Assembly: GCF_900111455.1 (NCBI RefSeq)
Contig: NZ_FOIE01000012.1
Span: 1 to 64,000 of the forward strand
Direction: 5' to 3'
Length of the DNA stretch: 64,000 bases
DNA from: Geodermatophilus poikilotrophus
GTDB lineage: Bacteria; Actinomycetota; Actinomycetes; Mycobacteriales; Geodermatophilaceae
The position numbers and the translations under genes are program-made. Positions within the stretch are counted from its first letter, which is position 1. Each line of letters starts with the position of its first letter. The notes beneath the pieces were generated by a model. The model did not search any database and had not been told where the DNA came from. It saw only the letters and a list, made by a program, of their open reading frames with translations. Positions 32,814-41,541 of the stretch are shown here, piece after piece.

Positions 32814-33559
32814 CCGCCACCGTGGACCACACCCAGGCCTCCGAGACCGTGATCGCCGTCGTGGCCTCCGCCGCGCGGGCCGCGGCCGCGCTGGTCCCGG
32901 CGACGGCCGAGCTCGTCCCCGGCGCGCCGGTCAGCGACCCCGACGCCGTCCTCGCCCCGGCCACGGCCGCCACCGCGGTCGCGGCCAGGCTCTCCGGCGA
33001 GGTGAGCGGCGACGTCGTCCTCGTCGTCTCCGCCGAGGTCGTCGACGCCCTCGCCAACTCCCCCGTCGGCCCGATGGACGTCGCCACCGCGCTGCGCCCG
33101 GCCCTCGAGGCCGCCGCGGCGACCCTGGGCCGGGTGCGCGTCGACGCCGAGCGCACCGAGGACCCGGACACCGCGATGGACGGCCTGCGGGACAAGGGCA
33201 TGTTCGTCGCCGTCCCGCTGCTGGCCGGCGGCGTCACCGTCGAGGCGGTCCTCGCCCTGCAGGTGACGCTGCCGCAGGCCCGCACCCAGCGCGGCAGCCT
33301 GGACCTGCTGCGGCACGTGGCCATGGAGGTCACCGTCGAGATCGGCCGCACCCGGATGACCGTCGGTGAGTTGCTCTCGCTGCACCCCGGCGAGGTGGTC
33401 GAGCTCGACCGCGCCGCCAGCGCCCCGGCCGACCTGCTGGTCAACGGCACGCTGATCGCCCGCGGCGAGGTCGTCGTCGTCGACGAGGACTTCGGCCTGC
33501 GGATCAGCGAGATCGTCACCGACGCCGCCGCATCCGAGATCGGGGCGCAGACGTCATGA
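32810..33559 (+). CDS. fliN: Motor switch protein FliN with FliY-like N-terminal domain
   Basis: 249 residues, more than twice a minimal FliN. The C-terminal 80 residues (LLRHVAMEVTVEIGRTRMTVGELLSLHPGEVVELDRAASAPADLLVNGTLIARGEVVVVDEDFGLRISEIV) are a classic SpoA/FliN domain that forms the C-ring base. The first 160 residues resemble the CheC-like half of FliY (SGEVSGDVVLVVSAEVVDALANSP, ATALRPALEAAAATLG). Whether that part has CheY-P phosphatase activity is unclear; the usual acidic/Asn catalytic pairs are not evident. Confidence 0.92.
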   Translation: MTATVDHTQASETVIAVVASAARAAAALVPATAELVPGAPVSDPDAVLAPATAATAVAARLSGEVSGDVVLVVSAEVVDALANSPVGPMDVATALRPALEAAAATLGRVRVDAERTEDPDTAMDGLRDKGMFVAVPLLAGGVTVEAVLALQVTLPQARTQRGSLDLLRHVAMEVTVEIGRTRMTVGELLSLHPGEVVELDRAASAPADLLVNGTLIARGEVVVVDEDFGLRISEIVTDAAASEIGAQTS

Positions 33560-33951
33560 CGTGGATGGTCATCCGGCTGGTGCTCTCCCTGGCCTTCATC
33601 GGCGGCGTCCTCTGGTTCGCCGCGCGGGTCGCGAAGAAGCGCGGCATCGGCCAGGGCAACGGCCTCATCGAGGTGGTCGCCCGGCAGCGCATGGGCCGGG
33701 CCAGCAGCGTCAGCGTCGTCCGCATCGCCGACCGCGTGCTGGTCGTCGGCTCCACCGAGGAGCAGGTCACGCTGCTCGCCGAGGTGGACGGCGACGTCGT
33801 CGAGGAGGCCATCGCCGAGCGGCGGCTGGCCGCCCAGCCCGCGCTGACCGGCGGGCCCGGTGCGCCCGGCGCGCTCGCCGGCTCGGTGTTCGACCGCAAC
33901 GGCTGGACGACGTTCGTCAGCCAGCTGCGCGAGCGGACGGTCCGCCGCTGA
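33556..33951 (+). CDS. fliO: Flagellar biosynthesis protein FliO
   Basis: 131 residues. One N-terminal membrane helix (MVIRLVLSLAFIGGVLWFAARV), then a small cytoplasmic domain with LIEVVARQRMGRASSVSVVRIADRVLVVGSTEEQVTLLAEV, the FliO signature. Helps assemble the FliP pore. Overlaps fliN by 4 bases and fliP by one. Confidence 0.9.
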   Translation: MTWMVIRLVLSLAFIGGVLWFAARVAKKRGIGQGNGLIEVVARQRMGRASSVSVVRIADRVLVVGSTEEQVTLLAEVDGDVVEEAIAERRLAAQPALTGGPGAPGALAGSVFDRNGWTTFVSQLRERTVRR

Positions 33952-34787
33952 TGACCTCCTCCCCCGCTCCCGTCCGGGGCGTCCCGGTCGCCCGGCGCGT
34001 GGGGCTGGTCCTGCTGCTCGCGGCGCTGCTCGGTGCGGTGCTCGCGCTGCTGGCCGGCCCGGCGTCCGCCGCTCCCACCGCGCCGGTCGAGCCCACGGCC
34101 CCGACCGCCCCCGTCGTCCCCGGCGTCGACGGCGGCGTGGACATCTCGATCGGCGGCGGCAGCCCCAGCACGTCGATCACGCTGATCCTCGCGATCACCG
34201 TGCTCTCGGTCGCGCCCGCGGTGCTGCTGCTGGCCACCTCGTTCACGAAGATCATCGTGGTGCTGTCGCTGACCAGGAACGCGCTGGGCATGCAGATGTC
34301 GCCCCCGAACACGGTGCTCACCGGCATCGCCCTGTTCCTGACCCTGTTCGTCATGGGCCCGGTGTTGTCCGAGATGAACGAGACCGCCGTCCAGCCGTAC
34401 CTCAACGGCGTCATGACGGTGTCGCAGGCCTACGACGTGGGCGTCGTGCCGCTGCGGGAGTTCCTGCTCGACAACACCCGCGAGGACGAGCTGTCGCTCA
34501 TGGTCGGGCTCTCCGGCGAGGAGGCCCCGACCGACGCCGCGGCGGTGAGCATGACGACGCTCGTCCCGGCGTTCGTGCTGTCCGAGCTGAAGAGCGCGTT
34601 CATCATCGGGCTGGTCGTCTTCATCCCGTTCCTGGTGCTGGACATGCTGGTCAGCGCCGCGCTCATGTCGATGGGCATGATGATGGTGCCGCCGGTGATC
34701 GTGTCCCTGCCGTTCAAGCTGCTGCTGTTCGTGGTGGTCGACGGGTGGGCGTTGATCACCACGGCGCTGGTGGGGAGCTACGGATGA
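33951..34787 (+). CDS. fliP: Flagellar export gate protein FliP
   Basis: 278 residues. A signal-like N-terminus ending near ASAAPTA (about 42), then the conserved TSFTKIIVVLSLTRNALGMQMSPPNTVLTGIALFLTLFVMGPV and, later, LVPAFVLSELKSAFIIGLVVFIPFLVLDMLVSAALMSMGMMMVPPVIVSLPFKLLLFVVVDGW. FliP makes the pore ring with FliQ and FliR. Its TGA overlaps the ATG of the micro-ORF repeat that leads into fliQ. Confidence 0.96.
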   Translation: MTSSPAPVRGVPVARRVGLVLLLAALLGAVLALLAGPASAAPTAPVEPTAPTAPVVPGVDGGVDISIGGGSPSTSITLILAITVLSVAPAVLLLATSFTKIIVVLSLTRNALGMQMSPPNTVLTGIALFLTLFVMGPVLSEMNETAVQPYLNGVMTVSQAYDVGVVPLREFLLDNTREDELSLMVGLSGEEAPTDAAAVSMTTLVPAFVLSELKSAFIIGLVVFIPFLVLDMLVSAALMSMGMMMVPPVIVSLPFKLLLFVVVDGWALITTALVGSYG

Positions 34788-34864
34788 GCGAGCTCGCGAG
34801 CTCGTCGATGAGCACAGCAGCGCTGCGAGCGGCGGCGACGAGCGCCGGTGAGGAGTCGTCGTGA
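34784..34864 (+). repeat. Micro-ORF repeat bridging fliP and fliQ (26 codons)
   Basis: ATG at 34784 overlaps the fliP stop; the frame ends in TGA at 34862-34864, overlapping the fliQ GTG. The peptide would read MSELASSSMSTAALRAAATS then AGEESS. The same length and ending (TSAGEE) occur at 57151-57231. GAGGAG near the 3' end serves as the fliQ ribosome site. Confidence 0.6.
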
Positions 34865-35136
34865 GCGACGCGGACGTCACCGAGATCGCCGTCGCGACCA
34901 TGCTGGTCGCCGCCAAGGTCGCCGCGCCCGTGCTGCTCACCGCACTGCTGGTCGGCTTCCTCATCTCGCTGTTCCAGGCGGCGACGCAGATCCAGGAGCC
35001 GACCCTCTCCTTCGTGCCGAAGGTCATCGCGGTCGCGATCGCGCTGCTGGTCACGGGCAACTGGGTGCTCTCCGAGCTGGTCACCTTCACCCAGGGCCTG
35101 TTCGACTCGCTGCCCCGCCTGCTCGACCGGACGTAG
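34861..35136 (+). CDS. fliQ: Flagellar export gate protein FliQ
   Basis: 91 residues, two membrane helices. DADVTEIAVATMLVAAKVAAPVLLTALLVGFLISLFQAATQIQEPTLSFVPKVIAVAIALL is a full FliQ signature. Subunit of the export pore with FliP and FliR. GTG start with GGAG 8 nt upstream, inside the micro-ORF repeat. Five bases separate it from fliR. Confidence 0.96.
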   Translation: MSDADVTEIAVATMLVAAKVAAPVLLTALLVGFLISLFQAATQIQEPTLSFVPKVIAVAIALLVTGNWVLSELVTFTQGLFDSLPRLLDRT

Positions 35137-35141
35137 CGGCC

Positions 35142-35906
35142 GTGGACCTCGAGGTCCCGGCGGGCACCATGGCGGCGCTGCTGCTCGGCACCGCCCGCGC
35201 CACCGGCTTCGTCCTGCTGGCCCCGCCGTTCAACTCGAAGAGCATCCCGGCCCCGGTGAAGGGGGCGCTGGCGCTGGCCCTGTCGGTCGCGCTCATGACC
35301 CGCATCGCCCCGGAGCTGCCGGACCCGACCACCGGCTTCCTGGTGGTCGGCGCGGTCACCGAGGTCGCCATCGGGGCGGCGCTGGGCTTCGTCGTCCACG
35401 TGCTGTTCGCCGCGGTCCAGTACGCCGGCGACCTGATCGACCTCACCGGCGGCTTCTCGCTGCAGCCGGCCTACGACCCGCTGTCGATGACGACCAGTTC
35501 CTCGGTCGGCCGGCTGCACTACCTGCTGGCGACCACGCTGCTGTTCACCAGCGGCGGCCACCTGCTCGTCGTGCGCGGCTTCGCCACCTCCTACGAGGGG
35601 CTGCCGGTCGGCGGGTCGGTGCCGACCGAGCAGCTGGCCCAGGTGCTCATCACCGCGCTGTCGCTGATGTTCCTGGCCGCGCTGCAGATCGCCGGGCCGA
35701 TGGTGGCGGTGCTCCTGCTCGCCGACGTCGCGCTCGCCCTGCTGTCGCGCGCCGCGCCCGCGCTCAACATCTTCTCCTTCGGCTTCCCGGTGAAGATCAT
35801 GCTGACGATGGCCCTGCTCGGCCTGACCTTCCCGCTGCTGCCCCCCGCCCTGGACGCGCTGCTCGAGCACGCGGTCCGGGCGATGGTCTCCCTGCGGAGC
35901 GGGTGA
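35142..35906 (+). CDS. fliR: Flagellar export gate protein FliR
   Basis: 254 residues, six predicted membrane helices. The GTG at 35142 gives MDLEVPAGTMAALLLGTARATGFVLLAPPFNSKSIPAPVK. GDLIDLTGGFSLQPAYDP and the C-terminal RAAPALNIFSFGFPVKIMLTMALL match FliR. Completes the FliP5Q4R1 pore. A 107-nt gap to flhB contains a perfect inverted repeat at 35931-35951. Confidence 0.95.
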   Translation: MDLEVPAGTMAALLLGTARATGFVLLAPPFNSKSIPAPVKGALALALSVALMTRIAPELPDPTTGFLVVGAVTEVAIGAALGFVVHVLFAAVQYAGDLIDLTGGFSLQPAYDPLSMTTSSSVGRLHYLLATTLLFTSGGHLLVVRGFATSYEGLPVGGSVPTEQLAQVLITALSLMFLAALQIAGPMVAVLLLADVALALLSRAAPALNIFSFGFPVKIMLTMALLGLTFPLLPPALDALLEHAVRAMVSLRSG

Positions 35907-35930
35907 TGGGCCCGACGGCGGCGTCCACCC

Positions 35931-35951
35931 GGCGAGATCGGCGATCTCGCC
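35931..35951. promoter_or_regulatory. Inverted repeat between fliR and flhB
   Basis: GGCGAGATC (35931-35939), three bases, GATCTCGCC (35943-35951): a perfect 9-bp dyad 63 nt before flhB. It could be an operator or a small hairpin. No FliA-type promoter is visible here, so flhB is probably read from upstream. Confidence 0.4.
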
Positions 35952-36013
35952 CGGCTGCGCCCTCCCAGGCGTGCGAGCTCGACGGTCTCGCCGGGCACGG
36001 GAGGGGGTGAGCC

Positions 36014-37147
36014 GTGGCCAAGGACGGACCGGGTGGGGAGAAGACCGAGGACCCCACTCCGCAGCGCCTCAAGAAGGCGCGCAAGGAAGGCCAGATCCCC
36101 CGGACCCAGGAACTGGGCACCTGGGTCGGCGCCGCGGTGGCCAGCTTCCTGCTGCCGATGCTGGTGCGCAACGCGTTCGACGAGGTCGGCGCCATGTTCG
36201 TGCAGGTCGGCGTGGTCGTCGAGGCCCCCGAGGTGGAGGCGGTCACCGCCCTGCTCGGGCAGGCGCTGGACACCTTCGTCACCGTCGCGCTGCCGATGGC
36301 GGTGGCCCTCATGGTCGTCGGCGTCGCCGCGACCGCCGCGCAGGGCGGGGTCGCCGTCACCGGCAAGCCGATGAAGCCGACGCTGAAGAAGCTCAACCCC
36401 TTCCCGGGGGTGAAGCGGATGTTCGGCGGCCACGGGCTCTGGGAGGCGACCAAGGCGGTCATCAAGACCGCGGCGCTGGGCACCGTCGTCGTCGTGACCA
36501 GCGACCGCGCCCAGCAGCTGGTGTCGTCCGCCGGCGCGCTGCCGCTGTCGGCGATCACCGCGACCTTCACCGACTCCGCCGTCCTCATGATCCGCGTCGT
36601 CGCGGTCACCGGCCTGGTCATCGCGGTCGCCGACTACCTCATCGTCCGCAAGCGGACGATGAAGGAGCTCAGGATGAGCAAGTACGAGATCCAGCAGGAG
36701 CACAAGAACTCCGAGGGCGACCCACACGTGAAGGCCCAGCGCCGGGCCACGCAGATGGCGATGTCGCGCAACCGGATGATGGCCGAGGTCGCCGACGCCG
36801 ACGTCCTGCTGGTCAACCCCACCCACGTCGCCGTCGCGCTGAAGTACGAGCCCGACCGCGGCGCGCCCCGCGTCGTCGCGAAGGGTGCCGACGAGGTCGC
36901 CGCGAAGCTGCGCGAGCGGGCCGCGGAGGCGGGGGTGCCGTTGGTGCAGGACGTCCCGCTGGCCCGCGCGCTGCACGCCTCCTGCGAGATCGGCCAGGAG
37001 GTGCCCGCGCAGCTGTTCACCGCGGTCGCGCGGGTGCTGGCGTTCGTCATGCAGCTGTCGGCCCGCGGCGTCCGCGGCGGCTTCCACCGGCCCGGCTTCG
37101 CCGCACCGGACGTCGAGGACCTGCCCCGGGCGGGCGCCCGCCGCTGA
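36014..37147 (+). CDS. flhB: Flagellar export switch protein FlhB
   Basis: 377 residues. N-terminal KTEDPTPQRLKKARKEGQIPRTQELGTW is diagnostic, four membrane helices follow, and the autocleavage site NPTH sits near residue 268 in ADVLLVNPTHVAVALKY. After cleavage FlhB changes substrate from hook to filament proteins in response to FliK. GTG start with GAGGGGGTGA upstream. Followed 2 nt after its stop by a degenerate stem-loop repeat. Confidence 0.96.
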   Translation: MAKDGPGGEKTEDPTPQRLKKARKEGQIPRTQELGTWVGAAVASFLLPMLVRNAFDEVGAMFVQVGVVVEAPEVEAVTALLGQALDTFVTVALPMAVALMVVGVAATAAQGGVAVTGKPMKPTLKKLNPFPGVKRMFGGHGLWEATKAVIKTAALGTVVVVTSDRAQQLVSSAGALPLSAITATFTDSAVLMIRVVAVTGLVIAVADYLIVRKRTMKELRMSKYEIQQEHKNSEGDPHVKAQRRATQMAMSRNRMMAEVADADVLLVNPTHVAVALKYEPDRGAPRVVAKGADEVAAKLRERAAEAGVPLVQDVPLARALHASCEIGQEVPAQLFTAVARVLAFVMQLSARGVRGGFHRPGFAAPDVEDLPRAGARR

Positions 37148-37149
37148 GC

Positions 37150-37188
37150 GGACCCTCCTGTCCCCACCAATCGCGGACCCGCGGTAGG
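37150..37188. repeat. Degenerate long stem-loop repeat, copy G
   Basis: GGACCCTCCTGTCCCCACC (from 37150), then CGCGGACCCGCGG and GGGGCC. Arms are weaker than in other copies, but position (directly after the flhB stop) and orientation agree. Confidence 0.4.
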
Positions 37189-37220
37189 GGCCGGCGGGGC
37201 GGCTGCGGCGGGCGTGACGG

Positions 37221-39314
37221 GTGGGGCGGACGGCGGTGCCCCGGCGTGGGCGTGCTGCCGATGAGTCGTCCGTGCGAGGAATCTCGAAGGCCGCCGTCCC
37301 GATCGGCGTGGTGGCCATCGTCCTCATGCTGGTCGTGCCGCTGCCCGCCGCGGTGCTGGACCTGCTGCTGGGCCTGAACATCACCGCGTCGCTGCTGATC
37401 CTGCTGGTCGCCATGCAGATCAAGCGGCCGCTGGACTTCGCCGTCTTCCCGTCGCTGATCCTGATCGCGACGCTGTTCCGGCTGGCGCTCAACGTCTCCT
37501 CGACGCGACTGGTGCTCACCGACGGCTACGCCGGCAAGGTCATCGAGGCCTTCGGGCACTTCGTGATCGGCGGCTCGCTGGTCGTCGGTCTGGTGATCTT
37601 CGTGATCCTCACGATCATCCAGTTCGTCGTCATCACCAACGGTGCCGGCCGCGTCGCCGAGGTCGGCGCCCGCTTCACCCTCGACGCGATGCCCGGCAAG
37701 CAGATGGCCATCGACGCCGACCTCAACGCCGGGCTGATCAACGAGAAGCAGGCCCGCAGGCGGCGCACCGAGGTCACCGCCGAGGCCGACTTCTACGGCT
37801 CGATGGACGGCGCCTCGAAGTTCGTCAAGGGCGACGCCATCGCCGCCATCATCATCACGCTGATCAACCTCATCGGCGGGATGGCGATCGGCGTCGTGCA
37901 GCTGGGCATGGCGCCCGGCGACGCCGTCTCCACCTACTCGCTGCTGACCGTCGGCGACGGCCTGGTCTCCCAGATCCCCGCGCTGCTGCTCTCCACCGCG
38001 ACCGGCATCATCGTCACCCGCTCGGCCTCCGACGCAGACATGGGCAGCGACCTTCTCGCCCAGCTCGGCCGCTTCAAGCAGCCGGTGCGGATCGCCGGCG
38101 GCGCCGCCCTGGCGCTGTGCCTGATCCCCGGCCTGCCCAAGCTGCCGTTCCTGGTCATCGGCGGGCTCTTCCTGCTGATGGCGGCGCGCATGCAGGAGAC
38201 CCCGGACGTCGACGAGGACGCCGACCCACAGGCCACCGCGGACGACGAGCCCCAGCCCGACTCCCCCGAGGCGATCGCCGACAAGATGCGCGTCGACCCG
38301 CTGGAGCTCGAGGTGGCCTTCGACCTGGTCGACCTGGTGGACGCCTCCCGCGGCGGCGACCTGCTCGACCGCGTGAAGGCGCTGCGCCGGAAGGTCGCCA
38401 TGGAGACCGGCCTGGTCATCCCGCTGGTGCGCACCCGCGACAACCTGGACCTGCCCGCCTCGCAGTACGTCATCTGGCTCAACGGCGTCCCCGCGGCCAA
38501 GGGCACCTCGCCGGCCGGCACCGTCCTGGCGATCGGCGACATGCTCGACGGGCTGCCCGGCCGGGCCACCCGCGAGCCGGTGTTCGGCCTGCCCGCCAAG
38601 TGGGTGCCGGTCGAGCTGCAGCGGCAGGCCGAGATGGCCGGCGCCACCGTCGTCGACCGCTCGTCGGTCATCACCACGCACCTGGCCGAGGTCGTCCGGC
38701 AGAACGCCGCCGACCTGCTCGGCCGGGAGGACGTGCGGCTGCTGGTCGAGATGGTCAAGCGGACCCACCCGATCGTCGTCGAGGAGCTCACCCCGACGCT
38801 GCTCACGCTGGGCGAGATCCAGCGGGTGCTGCACGGGCTGCTCGCCGAGAACGTCTCCATCCGCGACCTGGTGCGCATCTTCGAGGCGCTCTCGGTCCGG
38901 GCGAAGGTGTCCAGCGACGTCGACGGCCTCGTCGAGGCCGCCCGGACGGCGCTCGGGGCGGCGATCAGCCACCCGTACGTCACGCCCGACGAGCGGCTGC
39001 ACGTCATGACCCTCGACCCGTCGTTCGAGCAGCGCCTGCTCGAGGCCGTGCGGCAGAGCGAGGCCGGTCAGGTCCTCGCCCTGGACGCCGGCACGGTCGA
39101 CGCCCTGGTCAACGGGTGCTCCGGCCTGCTGAGCGACGCCGAGCGCCTGGGCCTGTCCCCCGTGCTGGTGTGCTCGCCGCAGGTGCGGGCCGCGCTGTCC
39201 CGCCTGATGCGTCAGGTCCTGCCCCGCCTGCCGGTGATCTCCTACACGGAGGTCTCCCGCACGGCCCAGATCGAGTCACTGGGAGTGGTGAACGGTGCCG
39301 TTGCCGTCCGTTGA
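37221..39314 (+). CDS. flhA: Flagellar export gate protein FlhA
   Basis: 697 residues; start uncertain (GTG at 37221, 37236 or 37272; the conserved part begins at GISKAAVPIGVVAIVLMLVVPLP). Eight membrane helices and the FHIPEP-region equivalent (FAVFPSLILIATLFRLALNVSSTRLVL and VEVGARFTLDAMPGKQMAIDADLNAGLI) are clear, and the C-terminal cytoplasmic domain has the chaperone platform (LTLGEIQRVLHGLLAENVSIRDLVRIFEAL). It uses the ion gradient to drive export. Overlaps the next gene by 20 nt. Confidence 0.95.
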   Translation: MGRTAVPRRGRAADESSVRGISKAAVPIGVVAIVLMLVVPLPAAVLDLLLGLNITASLLILLVAMQIKRPLDFAVFPSLILIATLFRLALNVSSTRLVLTDGYAGKVIEAFGHFVIGGSLVVGLVIFVILTIIQFVVITNGAGRVAEVGARFTLDAMPGKQMAIDADLNAGLINEKQARRRRTEVTAEADFYGSMDGASKFVKGDAIAAIIITLINLIGGMAIGVVQLGMAPGDAVSTYSLLTVGDGLVSQIPALLLSTATGIIVTRSASDADMGSDLLAQLGRFKQPVRIAGGAALALCLIPGLPKLPFLVIGGLFLLMAARMQETPDVDEDADPQATADDEPQPDSPEAIADKMRVDPLELEVAFDLVDLVDASRGGDLLDRVKALRRKVAMETGLVIPLVRTRDNLDLPASQYVIWLNGVPAAKGTSPAGTVLAIGDMLDGLPGRATREPVFGLPAKWVPVELQRQAEMAGATVVDRSSVITTHLAEVVRQNAADLLGREDVRLLVEMVKRTHPIVVEELTPTLLTLGEIQRVLHGLLAENVSIRDLVRIFEALSVRAKVSSDVDGLVEAARTALGAAISHPYVTPDERLHVMTLDPSFEQRLLEAVRQSEAGQVLALDAGTVDALVNGCSGLLSDAERLGLSPVLVCSPQVRAALSRLMRQVLPRLPVISYTEVSRTAQIESLGVVNGAVAVR

Positions 39315-41541
39315 GGCCGTGTCCCGCGAGGGCGCCATCGCCGCCGCGCGGGAGAAGTACGGCTCGTCCGTCCGGATCGTCGGCATCCGCCGCGTCCGCA
39401 CGGGCGGGGTGATGGGCTTCTTCACCACCGAGCGCTTCGTCGCCGAGGTCGAGGAGGTCGGCCCGCCGCCCGTCGTCGAGCGCCGCCCGGCGTCGAAGGC
39501 CGAGTCGCTGGCCCGCATCGAGGCCGCGCTGCGCCGCGACCCGGTGCTGCCCGACCCGGTCGACGAGGTGGCCGACCTGCTCGGCGGCGACGCCGGCCAG
39601 CCCGCCGTGGGGCTGTACTCGCGGACCTCCGCGCCGCGCGCCGCCCGTCCGGCTGCGGCGAGGGGCTTCCGCAGCGCCCCGGCCGCGGCTCCCGCTCCGG
39701 CCCCGGCCCCGGCCCCGGCTCCCGCTCCGGTGGCTCCCGTGGTGGACGCCGCGCTGCCGCCGTCGCCGTTCACCGCCGCGCTCGCCCAGATGGTGGCCCG
39801 CGACGTCGACGTGCGGGAGGCCGTGGACGAGGCGATCGCCGCCGTCGCGACTGCCGTTCCCGCTGCTCCGGCTGCCGCCCTCGCTCCGGCCGCTCCTCCC
39901 GCGCCCGCTCCGGCTCCCGTTGCCGCCGCCGCTGCGCCGAAGCCCGCCCCGGCCCCGGCCCCGGCTGCTGCGCCGGCGCCGGCTCCCGTTGCCGCCGCGG
40001 CTGCGCCGGAGCCCGCCCCGGCGCCCGTCGCGGCCGCGACGCCCGCGGTGGCCGTCGGCCCTGACACCCCCTCCGACGACGACCTGGACGCCGGGCTGGA
40101 CATCCTCTGGGGCTCGGCTCCCACGCCGGCTCCTGCTCCGCAGCCGGCCGCCGTCCCGCCGCTCACCGCCGCTGCGGCACCCGTTCCGGCTGCGGGCCCC
40201 GCGGTCGTCCCGCCGGCGCCGGTCGTCGAGCCGGAGCCCCTCGCGGTGCCCGAGTGGGTGCCCGAGCCGGACTTCGCCACCGGGCCGATCACCTCCCGGG
40301 AGGAGGCGATCGCCGAGGTGCTGCGCGCTGCGCTGGCGCACGACACGTCCGACGTGGCGCTGACCCAGCTGCTGCGCGGCGTGCTGGCCGGCTCCTCGCC
40401 GGACGAGCACGAGGCCGCCCGCACCGATGACGCGTGGGGCGAGGTCTCCGCCGAGGCGCACACCGCCGAGATCCCGGTGTGGGTGGACGCGACCGCCGAG
40501 GCCGACGAGTGGGAGGTGGAGGCCGACGTCCTGGCGCCGACCGCCAGCGACCCGGCTCCGCTGCCCGCCGACGCCACCACGATCCTGCCGCCGCTGTCGC
40601 TGCTGCCCCCGCCTGCGCCGGGCACCGCGCTGGCCGTGCCGCCGCTGCTGGGCCGGCCGCCGGTGCCGCCGGCGATCGGTCGTGCACCGGGGCAGTCGGT
40701 CGCCCGCGTGGCGCCGCCGGCCGCAGAGGCCCCGCTGGCGACCGTGACCCGGCTGCCCGTGGACAAGCGCGCCGCCGCCTGGCGCCGCTCTGCCCCGATG
40801 GTCGTGCCGTCGGTGCGCGGGCGGTCGACGTCCGGCGGCGCCACCGGTCCGCTGCCCGGCGCGGCCGAGGACGCCCTCATCTCCCGGTTGCTGGAGCTCG
40901 GTGTGCCCGAGCGGCTGCTCGGCGGGGACTTCGCCGTCGAGGTCGCCCGGCGCGGGGCCTACGCCGCGCTGACCCGCGCGCTGGCCGCCGGTCTGCCGGC
41001 CGCGCCGGCCCTGCCGTCCGGGGCGGGCGACGTGCTGCTGGTCGTCGGGCCCGGCGTCGAGACCCTCGCCGCCGCCCGCTCGCTGGCCGCCTCGCTGCGA
41101 CTGGACGGCGAGCAGCTGCAGTGGGCCTCCCGCGGCGACCTGGCCGCGCTGGCTCCGCGCGACAACCGGATCACCAGCATCGACACGGCCCTCGAGCGCA
41201 AGCAGGAGGCCGACCGGTCGAGCGCGCTGACCATCGTGGCCGTCGACGTCCCGCTGCGTTCCGGTGGCGGCGCCTGGCTGGAGCAGATGGTCGCGGTCTT
41301 CGCGCCCGTCGGCGTGTGGGCGGTCGTGGAGGCCACCCGCAAGCCCGAGGACGTCGGCCCGTGGCTGGACGCGCTGCCCCGCGTGGACGCGCTCATGGTC
41401 CAGGACACCGACCTCACGGCCGACCCGGCCGCGGTGCTCGGCCGCACCTCCACGCCCGTGGCTCTCCTCGACGGCGCCCGGGCGACCGCCCACCGCTGGG
41501 CCTCGCTGCTGTGCGAGCGGCTGGAGAGCTCGGGGGCATGA
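39295..41541 (+). CDS. FlhF-like protein lacking GTPase motifs
   Basis: 748 residues directly after flhA, the usual place of flhF. The N-terminus (VEAVSREGAIAAAREKYGSSVRIVGIRRVRTGGVMGFF) resembles the FlhF B-domain start. Residues about 120-450 are a Pro/Ala/Asp/Glu linker with internal repeats. The last 230 residues look like an SRP-GTPase fold by order (four-helix N part LISRLLELGVPERLLGGDFAVEVARRGAYAALTRALAAGL, then DVLLVVGPGVETLAAARSLA in place of the P-loop), but no GxxxxGK(S/T), DxxG or TKxD motif survives. If so, it is a nucleotide-independent relative, perhaps a polar or numerical scaffold. Identification rests on position and weak similarity. Confidence 0.65.
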   Translation: MPLPSVEAVSREGAIAAAREKYGSSVRIVGIRRVRTGGVMGFFTTERFVAEVEEVGPPPVVERRPASKAESLARIEAALRRDPVLPDPVDEVADLLGGDAGQPAVGLYSRTSAPRAARPAAARGFRSAPAAAPAPAPAPAPAPAPVAPVVDAALPPSPFTAALAQMVARDVDVREAVDEAIAAVATAVPAAPAAALAPAAPPAPAPAPVAAAAAPKPAPAPAPAAAPAPAPVAAAAAPEPAPAPVAAATPAVAVGPDTPSDDDLDAGLDILWGSAPTPAPAPQPAAVPPLTAAAAPVPAAGPAVVPPAPVVEPEPLAVPEWVPEPDFATGPITSREEAIAEVLRAALAHDTSDVALTQLLRGVLAGSSPDEHEAARTDDAWGEVSAEAHTAEIPVWVDATAEADEWEVEADVLAPTASDPAPLPADATTILPPLSLLPPPAPGTALAVPPLLGRPPVPPAIGRAPGQSVARVAPPAAEAPLATVTRLPVDKRAAAWRRSAPMVVPSVRGRSTSGGATGPLPGAAEDALISRLLELGVPERLLGGDFAVEVARRGAYAALTRALAAGLPAAPALPSGAGDVLLVVGPGVETLAAARSLAASLRLDGEQLQWASRGDLAALAPRDNRITSIDTALERKQEADRSSALTIVAVDVPLRSGGGAWLEQMVAVFAPVGVWAVVEATRKPEDVGPWLDALPRVDALMVQDTDLTADPAAVLGRTSTPVALLDGARATAHRWASLLCERLESSGA
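39691..40021 (+). repeat. Low-complexity repeats in the FlhF-like linker
   Basis: Hexanucleotide CCCCGG/CCCGCT tract at 39691-39730, and a 43-bp direct repeat (39910-39952 and 39979-40021) with two mismatches, all encoding Ala/Pro/Val. Frame is kept, so these are coding expansions. Confidence 0.7.

Noticed and set aside
35906-36013. FliA-type promoter for flhB
   Set aside because: The GCCGAT in this gap is on the wrong strand and belongs to a small dyad.
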